Source: Fimenecus sp052298855 (GTDB taxonomy: Bacteria > Bacillota > Clostridia > Oscillospirales > Acutalibacteraceae). From it: 14,724 nt of DNA. This document shows, one piece after another, positions 7,835-13,499 of this stretch. The notes beneath the pieces were generated by a model, which saw nothing but the letters and a program-made list of their open reading frames with translations, ran no database searches and was not told the origin of the DNA. A program made the position numbers and the translations under genes. The stretch lies in the NCBI GenBank assembly GCA_052298855.1, contig DAVZXP010000014.1:1-14724 (forward strand). The letters run 5' to 3'. Within the stretch, counting starts at the first letter, position 1, and each line of letters opens with the position of its first letter.

Positions 7835-9238
7835 TTAACCTCCTGCTTCTCTAAATGCCATTGCTATCTCGCTGTTATTTGTCATTTCGTATACCGGCTC
7901 GCACTGTTCCCCAAGCACAATATCCCTGTAATAGAAATCCCGAAGGTTATTGGTAGTTTTAATATTACTCATACGAATATAACGATTTAGACTGTTAGTT
8001 GTCGTAAAGGCTACAAATCGTTTATCGAGTACCTCCAAAGGTCTCAAATCGTGAGAAGTAAATATAAGTTGACCCTCTCCGGTTTCTGAAATAATACGCA
8101 ATAACTCGCCGAGTAAATACTCAAACACTCCGGAATCAAGTTCATCAATAGCAACAGTTATTGACGAACTATTATATACAGCAATCAAAAGCTGTAATAT
8201 AGAAACAAGCTTTTTAATACCATCAGATTCGTAAAGCAATGGTATTTCTTTATTATTTTTGTTAGACACAAGCTGAATACGACGACCGGGTTTTCCATCT
8301 GGATAGAGTTGAGTGCCTATACATTTCACTCCTATCGTAAGACCGGGGACGAGCTGTTGTAAAACAACATTCATATTCTCTATTACTTTTTCCACAACCT
8401 CAAAAGCGCTCTCGGGTATCAAAGAAGATTTGTTTAATTCAATTAAAATATCCCCTATGTCTGTTCTTCCGTTCCCGTTAATGCTAAAGGAAATTGGTAA
8501 AACATTCAAGCTGATAAGTCCAACGTTTTTAGTGTTGATAACAAATAGTTGAAAATTGCCAAAATGTACAAGGCTACTTAAAAGAAAACTGTGTCTGTTT
8601 TCCTTGCAATTTTCCTTAATAGCAGTAAGCATTTCTCTCGAAAAAACAAACGAACGTGAAGTTTCGTAAGCGAGCTGTTTTGACACCAAAAGGTTAGTTA
8701 AAGTTTTTCGATTGTTACCCACAAGGGCTAATCGTTTTGACTTTGGAGAAAATGGGACGTTTTCGACGTCTCCTGTATTAATAACTGGAGACATTTTTAT
8801 ACTACTTTCTTTATCCATATATGAATAAGAGATTTTTTCGTTTGAAATTATTGGTTTATAGCTTTCTTCGGCAAGAGGTTGCTCAACATTCTGTTCAGAG
8901 GATTTAAGTTCTCGGCAGAGATTAACACTGTAAAACGCGGAATAGGTACTTTCATCCTGCGTATTGCTAACTTCAAGTTCATATTTAAGCGTTGCGTACT
9001 CGCTGTCTACATTGATGTAATCTGCGAAATATGACGGCACCTGTTTGCCACACAGTAAAAGCTTAAGTAATTCTAAAGCATCAATAAGAGCTGTTTTCCC
9101 AGAGCCGTTTTGTCCGTACAATCCAAGAATGCTTGCGTTGTTTTTATTCTTGGAAGTTTTAAAATCAAGATGTCCAAAGTTCACATTTTTAAAATTTGTG
9201 ATTTCAACACCTTTAATTCTTACAATAGTGTTTTTCAC
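7835..9238 (-). CDS. AAA15/OLD-type ATP-binding protein, sensor partner of the TOPRIM gene
   Basis: A 467-residue ABC/SMC-like ATPase. It opens with the AAA15 hallmark strand I-T-N-F-K-N (13-18). Walker A is GQNGSGKT (42-49). S-D-G-I-K-K (337-342) fits the degenerate signature. Walker B runs ITVAIDELD, with Asp364 and Glu365, and the switch histidine is in F-T-S-H-D (His396). The middle (about 85-300) is a variable insert without clear coiled coil. Relatives (OLD, AriA of PARIS, RloA/AbiLi) sense invaders and control a nuclease. I chose the GTG at 9236-9238 because AGAAGG sits about 8 bases upstream; an earlier in-frame GTG at 9245-9247 overlaps that site and would add three residues. A good promoter lies about 100 bases upstream. 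All ATPase motifs are intact, so it should hydrolyse ATP. Confidence 0.88.
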   Translation of the reverse strand: MKNTIVRIKGVEITNFKNVNFGHLDFKTSKNKNNASILGLYGQNGSGKTALIDALELLKLLLCGKQVPSYFADYINVDSEYATLKYELEVSNTQDESTYSAFYSVNLCRELKSSEQNVEQPLAEESYKPIISNEKISYSYMDKESSIKMSPVINTGDVENVPFSPKSKRLALVGNNRKTLTNLLVSKQLAYETSRSFVFSREMLTAIKENCKENRHSFLLSSLVHFGNFQLFVINTKNVGLISLNVLPISFSINGNGRTDIGDILIELNKSSLIPESAFEVVEKVIENMNVVLQQLVPGLTIGVKCIGTQLYPDGKPGRRIQLVSNKNNKEIPLLYESDGIKKLVSILQLLIAVYNSSSITVAIDELDSGVFEYLLGELLRIISETGEGQLIFTSHDLRPLEVLDKRFVAFTTTNSLNRYIRMSNIKTTNNLRDFYYRDIVLGEQCEPVYEMTNNSEIAMAFREAGG

Positions 9239-9335
9239 AATAATCACCTTCTATCAAGCAGTTGATGCGTCATTGTTGATGTTTACATAGAGAAAATCCA
9301 ATATAAAAACACCTATCAACTCTTTATCCGAATAT

Positions 9336-9363
9336 ATTATAACCAATCTCCGCAAAAAATCAA
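9336..9363 (-). promoter_or_regulatory. promoter of the ATPase-TOPRIM operon
   Basis: On the minus strand TTGATT (9358-9363) and a perfect TATAAT (9336-9341) are 16 bases apart. The leader to the GTG start is about 90 bases. It holds one GTTGAT and two ATCAAC half-sites (9315-9320, 9275-9280, 9261-9266), and the last can form a small hairpin with TTGAT just before the ribosome binding site. Confidence 0.7.
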
Positions 9364-9388
9364 TACAAAAAGTTAAAAAAGATATATT

Positions 9389-9574
9389 TTATTTCATTTT
9401 TTTGTTTCGTTGTTCAATTTGATTTAATATCGAAGCAAACCTGTTTTCGACTGATTTTGAAAATTGAGTAAGTTCAACCGAAGAGACAAAATTACTTTGT
9501 GCATTAAGTAAGTTTATCAGTGAAATAACAGCTTTTTGCTTATCATAGCTTTGGTATTTTTTCAGAACCGGCAC
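9389..9574 (-). CDS. short ORF of unknown function, possibly the 3' end of a broken gene
   Basis: A 61-codon ORF read from a GTG, ending 26 bases before the operon promoter. The predicted product is Lys/Gln-rich, helical and soluble (LKKYQSYDKQKAVISLINLL near the start, then NRFASILNQIEQRNKKMK at the end), with no recognised domain. No ribosome binding site precedes the GTG. The frame stays open only seven codons further upstream, to a TAA, and has no ATG. It overlaps the tail of a second broken ORF in another frame. Together this suggests the 3' half of a degraded gene whose 5' half lies in 9575-9727. It may equally be non-coding. Confidence 0.35.
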   Translation of the reverse strand: MPVLKKYQSYDKQKAVISLINLLNAQSNFVSSVELTQFSKSVENRFASILNQIEQRNKKMK

Positions 9575-9727
9575 TTGGTCTTGTTTTGTCGCATATTACA
9601 ATACAGTCATCCTTTATTTCTTTTATATAATCCATCCAAGGCATACAACTACACCCGCCGATGTGATAGCAGAAGAACTTTTGACTTACCTGAATTTCGT
9701 CTGCCGTCAATTTTTTCTTTCTCTCAT
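9543..9727 (-). pseudogene. small gene broken by a frameshift in an A6 run
   Basis: On the minus strand a strong AAAGGAG lies 7 bases before the ATG at 9725-9727, but that frame stops after a few codons (Met-Arg-Glu-Arg-Lys-Asn-stop). Adding one A to the A6 run at 9711-9716 would open about 60 codons to the TGA at 9543-9545. The joined product would read KKLTADEIQVSQKFF, then a Cys cluster F-C-Y-H-I-G-G-C-S-C-M-P-W, and end KIPKL. I recognise no family. The good ribosome binding site in front of a dead frame is the main evidence for a recent one-base loss or a sequencing error. The ATG at 9731-9733 is an alternative start in the same frame. Confidence 0.4.
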
Positions 9728-9758
9728 TTTCATACTCCTTTCAATAGCCCCCATAGAG

Positions 9759-10148
9759 TCAACAATTTTCCTTTATGAAGTCATCGACGATTTTCTTGTA
9801 CCATTCGATATTTTCGATTTTGAAAGCGTCAAGCACATCATCTCCAAGTACATCAAAAATTGAACCGGTGTCTTTACCGTCTGCGTCTCGAAGGAAAACT
9901 TCAACCCAGTTATCGTCTCCGATATAAATTCTTCTGTTCTTGATAAGTGCATACAATTCATCATCATCTTTTACCAAATTACGAACTTCGCTATATGAAT
10001 AAGCGACGTCGTTGTTTTTGTTAACATAATGATAATCTTTGTTGCCGTCTTTATCAAAAATAGGCGCTCGTACTTCACCGTGAACCTCAACATCAATATA
10101 ATAACCACGATTGATACTTATTGTGATGTATTTGAGGCAAACGAGCAA
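9759..10148 (-). CDS. acidic protein of unknown function, probably lacking its natural 5' end
   Basis: A 129-codon open frame coding for a strongly acidic, soluble product with a protein-like composition (GYYIDVEVHGEVRAPIFD near the start, YIGDDNWVEVFLRDADGKD in the middle, EWYKKIVDDFIKENC at the end). I do not recognise the family. The frame has no ATG. The only usable start is a TTG at 10146-10148 without a ribosome binding site, and a stop lies about 12 codons further upstream. This suggests that the true 5' end was lost or replaced, which fits its position between broken ORFs and a tRNA-linked repeat region. Coding is likely from amino-acid composition, expression is doubtful. No promoter is evident. 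Confidence 0.5.
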   Translation of the reverse strand: MLVCLKYITISINRGYYIDVEVHGEVRAPIFDKDGNKDYHYVNKNNDVAYSYSEVRNLVKDDDELYALIKNRRIYIGDDNWVEVFLRDADGKDTGSIFDVLGDDVLDAFKIENIEWYKKIVDDFIKENC

Positions 10149-10242
10149 AAGAATGTAAATATTATGAATACATATTTACAGGAAAACAACTTAATTTATA
10201 TGCCCGAATAACCTAATCAGCAGAGAATTAACAGAAAAAGGC

Positions 10243-10274
10243 AAAAAAATAAAATCGGCAAAAAGCCGATTTTA
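10243..10274 (-). terminator. rho-independent terminator on the tRNA strand
   Basis: A perfect 10-bp stem (TAAAATCGGC / GCCGATTTTA, 10250-10259 and 10265-10274) with a 5-base loop is followed on the minus strand by seven T. It is the first terminator downstream of tRNA-Pro, about 230 bases past its 3' end. It may end a long tRNA transcript or a lost gene, since no minus-strand ORF ends just before it. Confidence 0.85.
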
Positions 10275-10288
10275 TCATAGCGTCTCGC

Positions 10289-10385
10289 ATTGTAGTTGCC
10301 GTAAATCATCCCACATTATAATTGCTGTAAAGCTGTGTCCTGTCTTTTACTGCAATATATCCGATTTACTGCAATTTTACTGCGA
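10289..10385. repeat. cluster of five TTGCnGTAAA repeats next to tRNA-Pro
   Basis: TTGC(C/T)GTAAA occurs twice on the plus strand (10296-10305 and 10322-10331). TTGCAGTAAA occurs on the minus strand at 10346-10355 and 10365-10374, and with one mismatch at 10376-10385. The two plus copies are part of a longer 17-base repeat (10289-10305, 10315-10331) with three mismatches, all transitions. No gene lies here. Short repeats in both orientations near a tRNA 3' end resemble arm-type binding sites of tyrosine recombinases; that reading is inference. Confidence 0.6.
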
Positions 10386-10395
10386 TTATGGAAAA

Positions 10396-10499
10396 AACAA
10401 GAGTGAACGGAAGTGAATGAAAGAGGCAACTTGTGCAAAACCTCTAAGATATTCAACCTACATTCACGCTTGTTCGTCGTGATTACCAAATGTAATCAC
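10396..10499. repeat. nested inverted repeats between the repeat cluster and tRNA-Pro
   Basis: Outer arms CAAGAGTGAACG (10398-10409) and CATTCACGCTTG (10461-10472) are inverted copies with two mismatches. Inside them AGAGG (10422-10426) and CCTCT (10441-10445) can pair. A separate perfect hairpin GTGATTA / TAATCAC (10479-10485, 10493-10499) with a 7-base loop ends 7 bases before the tRNA CCA. There is no T run, so none is a standard terminator. The stretch is non-coding. It may be recombination or attachment-site structure, or a folded tRNA trailer. Confidence 0.55.
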
Positions 10500-10506
10500 A
10501 AGTCGA

Positions 10507-10583
10507 TGGTCGAGATGACAGGACTTGAACCTGCGGCCTCTGCGTCCCGAACGCAGCGCTCTACCAAACTGAGCCACATCTCG
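10507..10583 (-). tRNA. tRNA-Pro with anticodon CGG, CCA encoded
   Basis: On the minus strand the gene starts CGAGATG and ends CATCTCG-A-CCA, giving a perfect 7-bp acceptor stem and an encoded CCA tail. The D arm contains GGCTCAGTTTGGTAGAGC. The anticodon stem CTGCG/CGCAG encloses the loop TTCGGGA, so the anticodon is CGG and reads CCG proline codons. The T loop carries GGTTCAAGTCC. All arms pair normally. It is transcribed from a strong promoter 29 bases upstream. Its 3' end faces the accessory region, the usual geometry for tRNA-targeted integration. Confidence 0.97.
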
Positions 10584-10611
10584 ATAACGTATGTTTTTTT
10601 AACGCTCGAAT

Positions 10612-10640
10612 ATTATAATATAAAATGCTGATAAAATCAA
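10612..10640 (-). promoter_or_regulatory. promoter of tRNA-Pro
   Basis: On the minus strand TTGATT (10635-10640) and a perfect TATAAT (10612-10617) are separated by 17 bases, with the -10 box 28 bases before the tRNA 5' end. Confidence 0.8.
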
Positions 10641-10710
10641 GTATAAATTTATATTTTTTCAAAACCGATAAAATTTATGCTAAATACACTTAAAAAGATG
10701 TTGTTGAGGC

Positions 10711-10739
10711 TTGATTTTTGGAAAAAAATAGAATATATT
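10711..10739 (+). promoter_or_regulatory. promoter of the M28-like peptidase gene
   Basis: TTGATT (10711-10716) and TATATT (10734-10739) are 17 bases apart, about 30 bases before the start codon chosen at 10770. Its position inside the upstream extension of the ORF argues against the ATG at 10677. Confidence 0.6.
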
Positions 10740-10769
10740 TATTTATATTATTTTTTAGGAGGCAAAGAA

Positions 10770-12167
10770 ATGAAAGAAGAAAACAGAGAGTATGGTCAAG
10801 TCGCTTTTGACGTAGTTGAACACGCTTCTAAAAAAATCGGTTCTCGTCTTCCCGGTTCTGAGGGCGAACGAAAATTCCACGACTATATGTGCGGAAAGCT
10901 CGAAGAAATCGGAATTACCCCCGTAAAAGAAGAATTTGCGGTTTCTCCCCGTTCGAGCATCGGCGGATTAAGCTATGCCGGATATTTCGGTATGATTATG
11001 AGTGCACTTACATATTTTGCTCTTCATAACTATTACCTTTGGTTTGCAATGGCATTTGCAGGCATTATATTCGTATTTTGGCTAATTTCAAGCTGCTTCT
11101 TTTACAGAAAATGGTTTGATATGTTCTTCCCACAGAAGATTTCAATGAACTCCTATGGCGAGCTTCTTCCCGAGGACGGAAAATACGATTACACAATCGT
11201 TCTTTCGGGTCATACGGACACAAGCTGGACCTGGAGACATTCCGAAAACACATATAAACACAGAAACAACCCTGTTTTAGGTCTTATTACAGTTTACGGC
11301 AAGGTTGGCTTCGGTGCAATCTGCGTATTCTTAAATGTCGGTATTGCTATAGCAATGGCTTTGATTTACGGTGCAATGATTATTTCCACCTCATGCGGTG
11401 TTGACGCTTCAGGTTATTCTTTCACATCCGATTTGGCTGCGAATATGTATGAATGGGCATTTAACATAACATCAAGTGCTTCGTTTAAGGCATTTACGAA
11501 TATTGTGCTTCTCATTCTCCCCATCATAACAGGAATAGGCAGCGCATTTGTTTCTATGTGGGGCGACGCTCACGAGGAAAACGCTTCAAGAGGCGCTATG
11601 GACAACGCAACAGGTATCGGCTTGAGCTACGCTGTTATTAAATACTTCAAGGATCATCCCGAAAAGATGCCCAAGAACTGCCGTATTATCGATTATAACT
11701 GCGGTGCTGAGGAAGCAGGTCTTCGTGGCTCTATGGCATTTACAGCGGAGCACAAGGACGACGGTATGCTTGAAAACTGTTGGAACCTCAATATTGACTC
11801 TGTTGCCGATAAGGATTACTTCGAGGTTGTTATTAAAGACGATTGGCAGGGCTGCCGTTTCGACAAGGACCTTGAAAAAATGTTCAAGGATACATTTGCA
11901 GAGCTTGGCATTGAGTCAAAAACAAACGGTTGCATTCATAACCCCGTTGGCGGCTGCGACTCAACGCCTATGACAAGAGCAGGTGTAAAATCCGTTACAT
12001 TTGCCGCACAGAATCCTATGCTCACTTATTATTATCACACCTGGAGAGATATGCCCGAGCGTTTCGAGGCGGAAACCGTATCAACAGGCTTTGACGTTCT
12101 TCTCGGCGTTATTGATAAGATCGATAAATTCCAGCAGGAAAACGGCTTCAACGGCGTAAACCACTAA
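10770..12167 (+). CDS. M28-family-like zinc aminopeptidase with membrane segments
   Basis: A 465-residue protein with the full M28 metal-site order: H148-T-D150, D278 in M-D-N-A-T-G, the E314-E315 pair in G-A-E-E-A-G, D343 in N-I-D-S-V and H423 in Y-Y-Y-H-T-W. In the family, His148, Asp278, Glu315, Asp343 and His423 would bind two zinc ions and Glu314 act as base, releasing N-terminal amino acids. Unusually, hydrophobic segments interrupt the catalytic domain: two at about 68-112 and two at about 178-207 and 242-263. It should therefore be membrane-embedded. The start is the ATG with AGGAGG 7 bases upstream; an ATG at 10677 would add 31 residues, lacks such a site and lies before the promoter. 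It is monocistronic, with its own promoter and terminator, and divergent from tRNA-Pro. The substrate is unknown. Confidence 0.9.
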   Translation: MKEENREYGQVAFDVVEHASKKIGSRLPGSEGERKFHDYMCGKLEEIGITPVKEEFAVSPRSSIGGLSYAGYFGMIMSALTYFALHNYYLWFAMAFAGIIFVFWLISSCFFYRKWFDMFFPQKISMNSYGELLPEDGKYDYTIVLSGHTDTSWTWRHSENTYKHRNNPVLGLITVYGKVGFGAICVFLNVGIAIAMALIYGAMIISTSCGVDASGYSFTSDLAANMYEWAFNITSSASFKAFTNIVLLILPIITGIGSAFVSMWGDAHEENASRGAMDNATGIGLSYAVIKYFKDHPEKMPKNCRIIDYNCGAEEAGLRGSMAFTAEHKDDGMLENCWNLNIDSVADKDYFEVVIKDDWQGCRFDKDLEKMFKDTFAELGIESKTNGCIHNPVGGCDSTPMTRAGVKSVTFAAQNPMLTYYYHTWRDMPERFEAETVSTGFDVLLGVIDKIDKFQQENGFNGVNH

Positions 12168-12182
12168 TTATAACATATATTC

Positions 12183-12217
12183 AGGGCGAAAAGCATTCCT
12201 TTTCGCCCTTGTTTTTT
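12183..12217 (+). terminator. rho-independent terminator of the peptidase gene
   Basis: A perfect 11-bp stem AGGGCGAAAAG / CTTTTCGCCCT (12183-12193, 12199-12209) with a 5-base loop, then TGTTTTTT. It starts 16 bases after the stop codon. Confidence 0.93.
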
Positions 12218-12237
12218 ACTGCTGAAAATGTTATAAT
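12209..12237 (+). promoter_or_regulatory. promoter of the 80-residue protein, -35 box inside the upstream terminator tail
   Basis: TTGTTT (12209-12214) and a perfect TATAAT (12232-12237) are 17 bases apart, and TG one base before the -10 makes it an extended -10. The -35 overlaps the T run of the preceding terminator, so the genes are packed but transcribed separately. Confidence 0.7.
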
Positions 12238-12261
12238 TCATTAAAAGAGAGGTAATAAATT

Positions 12262-12504
12262 ATGATGATAAACGGACATGATGTTCCCGAAATTGCTTTT
12301 TTTGAAAACAAGAACGTTTTTACAGGTAGCGAGGGCGAAAATTTCAGATACAGACTTGCCAATTCCGACGGCAAGCTCCAAGTCAGCGTATGGTATGAGG
12401 ACATATGCTTTGAATTAAGCCAAAATCCCGAAAGTGAGTTCTTTGAATTAAGCAATGACGCTTTACCGAGTGCTGTTGATTGGATTTTCAGCCGTAAAAA
12501 ATAA
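12262..12504 (+). CDS. small conserved-looking protein of unknown function
   Basis: An 80-residue soluble acidic protein. It opens with two Met (MMINGHDVPEIAFFENKN) and continues with an alternating hydrophobic pattern (KLQVSVWYEDICFEL) that suggests a small beta-sheet fold with a C-terminal helix (AVDWIFSRKK). I recognise no domain, and there is no signal peptide or membrane segment. AGAGAGG lies 9 bases before the first ATG, a strong promoter precedes it and a bidirectional terminator follows, so it is a complete single-gene unit. Its role is unknown; neighbours give no hint because they are transcribed independently. Confidence 0.8.
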   Translation: MMINGHDVPEIAFFENKNVFTGSEGENFRYRLANSDGKLQVSVWYEDICFELSQNPESEFFELSNDALPSAVDWIFSRKK

Positions 12505-12511
12505 AAATGAT

Positions 12512-12549
12512 AAATGCCGATGTAGCCATCAAAGCTTGCATCGGCATTT
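12512..12549. terminator. bidirectional terminator between convergent genes
   Basis: AAATGCCGATG (12512-12522) and CATCGGCATTT (12539-12549) form a perfect 11-bp stem with a 16-base loop that can pair further (AGC/GCT). A T-rich tail follows on both strands, so it can serve the 80-residue protein gene and the facing hydrolase gene. Confidence 0.9.
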
Positions 12550-12552
12550 CTT

Positions 12553-13326
12553 TTATAAATTTTCATCGAGGAAGTCAATCGCTTTATCAATCCAACCCTC
12601 AGCCTGCTTACCCTCTGCAAGACCGATACCGTGGCCACCCTTGTCAAAATAGAGAAATTTATTCTTGACATTGTTTTCATTGAGTGCTTCTTCGAGTAAT
12701 TCGCTGTTTTTAACAGGCACGGACATATCATCCCTGTTGTGCCAACAAAACGTCGGCGGATAATCGGGCGTTATGTGCAGATAGACAGATGCGGCGTTTC
12801 GCTCTTCCTTTCCTGTGAGCATACCGAGAAAAATGCGTCTTGAAACCTTATGCGTCAATTCTCCCATTGTAATAACGGGATAAGTTAATAAAAGCACTTT
12901 CGGTTTAAGTGAATAATCCTTATTTTCATATTCACACTCAAACCTCTCATATTGAGTAGCAAAAAACGAACACAAATGACCGCCTGCCGAGCTACCCATA
13001 AGAGCTATTCTGTCAGCGTCAATTTCAAATTCATCTGCTTTCGATTTAATAAATTGCATTGCCCTTGCAACATCCTTTAACGGATAAGGAAACCTGCCGT
13101 TTCCGCTGCCAACGCTGTAAAACAAAACAAAAGCGTTATATCCCCTCTCGTTAAGCTTTTGAGCATATGGCTTACCTTCGTTTGAGTCGGAAACAAATTT
13201 ATATGCGCCGCCGGGACATATTAAAACGGTAGGTGCGTTATTTCCTACAATATAAGCTTCGAGAACAACCTTTTTCCTCTGCGGACGTTCTTTAATTTCT
13301 TTTTTTGAATAAAGCTGATATGTCAT
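12553..13326 (-). CDS. alpha/beta hydrolase, acetyl-esterase-like
   Basis: A 257-residue cytoplasmic-looking esterase (no signal peptide). The oxyanion-hole strand is LICPGGAY (35-42). The nucleophile elbow is G-S-S113-A-G (111-115), the acid is probably Asp200 in H-N-R-D-D-M-S-V-P, and the base is His232 in G-G-H-G-I-G-L. This triad order and the CPGG motif match small carbohydrate or acetyl esterases of the COG0657 / BD-FAE type, which remove acyl groups from sugars or small esters. The substrate cannot be read. The start is the ATG at 13324-13326 with GGTG 6 bases before it; a TTG at 13347 would add seven residues without a better site. It has its own promoter and converges on the 80-residue protein gene with a shared terminator. 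Confidence 0.9.
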   Translation of the reverse strand: MTYQLYSKKEIKERPQRKKVVLEAYIVGNNAPTVLICPGGAYKFVSDSNEGKPYAQKLNERGYNAFVLFYSVGSGNGRFPYPLKDVARAMQFIKSKADEFEIDADRIALMGSSAGGHLCSFFATQYERFECEYENKDYSLKPKVLLLTYPVITMGELTHKVSRRIFLGMLTGKEERNAASVYLHITPDYPPTFCWHNRDDMSVPVKNSELLEEALNENNVKNKFLYFDKGGHGIGLAEGKQAEGWIDKAIDFLDENL

Positions 13327-13356
13327 TGTAATCACCGTCAATTTCAAATTAAATAT

Positions 13357-13385
13357 ATTTTATCAAAATTTGCATTTGTTGTAAA
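13357..13385 (-). promoter_or_regulatory. promoter of the alpha/beta hydrolase gene
   Basis: On the minus strand TTTACA (13380-13385) and TAAAAT (13357-13362) are 17 bases apart, with TG one base before the -10 (extended -10). It lies about 30 bases before the ATG. Confidence 0.6.
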
Positions 13386-13431
13386 TATGGATTATAATAA
13401 TATGCCGTTGTGAATTGTTTTAATAAAACAG

Positions 13432-13460
13432 TTGCATAAAGCGTTATTTTTTTATATAAT
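13432..13460 (+). promoter_or_regulatory. promoter of prfB
   Basis: TTGCAT (13432-13437) and a perfect TATAAT (13455-13460) are 17 bases apart, about 40 bases before the prfB start codon. Confidence 0.8.
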
Positions 13461-13499
13461 ACTAAAGTTAAATACTTATAAAAAGGAAAAGGTATATTT

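Noticed and set aside
9249..9275. Nine-codon upstream ORF (MTHQLLDRR) in the ATPase leader, ending at the ribosome binding site
   Set aside because: No ribosome binding site of its own and too short to tell from chance in this leader.
10413..10631. 72-codon plus-strand ORF across the tRNA, with MVEMTGLEPAASASRTQRS
   Set aside because: This is the well-known spurious product of reading the antisense strand of a tRNA gene; the tRNA-Pro explains the sequence fully.
10677..10769. 31-residue N-terminal extension of the M28-like peptidase from an earlier ATG
   Set aside because: No ribosome binding site there, a promoter lies inside the extension, and a strong AGGAGG directs the ATG at 10770.
12231..12731. 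166-codon minus-strand ORF opposite the 80-residue gene and the end of the hydrolase
   Set aside because: It crosses a strong bidirectional terminator, overlaps two well-supported genes and has a composition typical of an out-of-frame reading.
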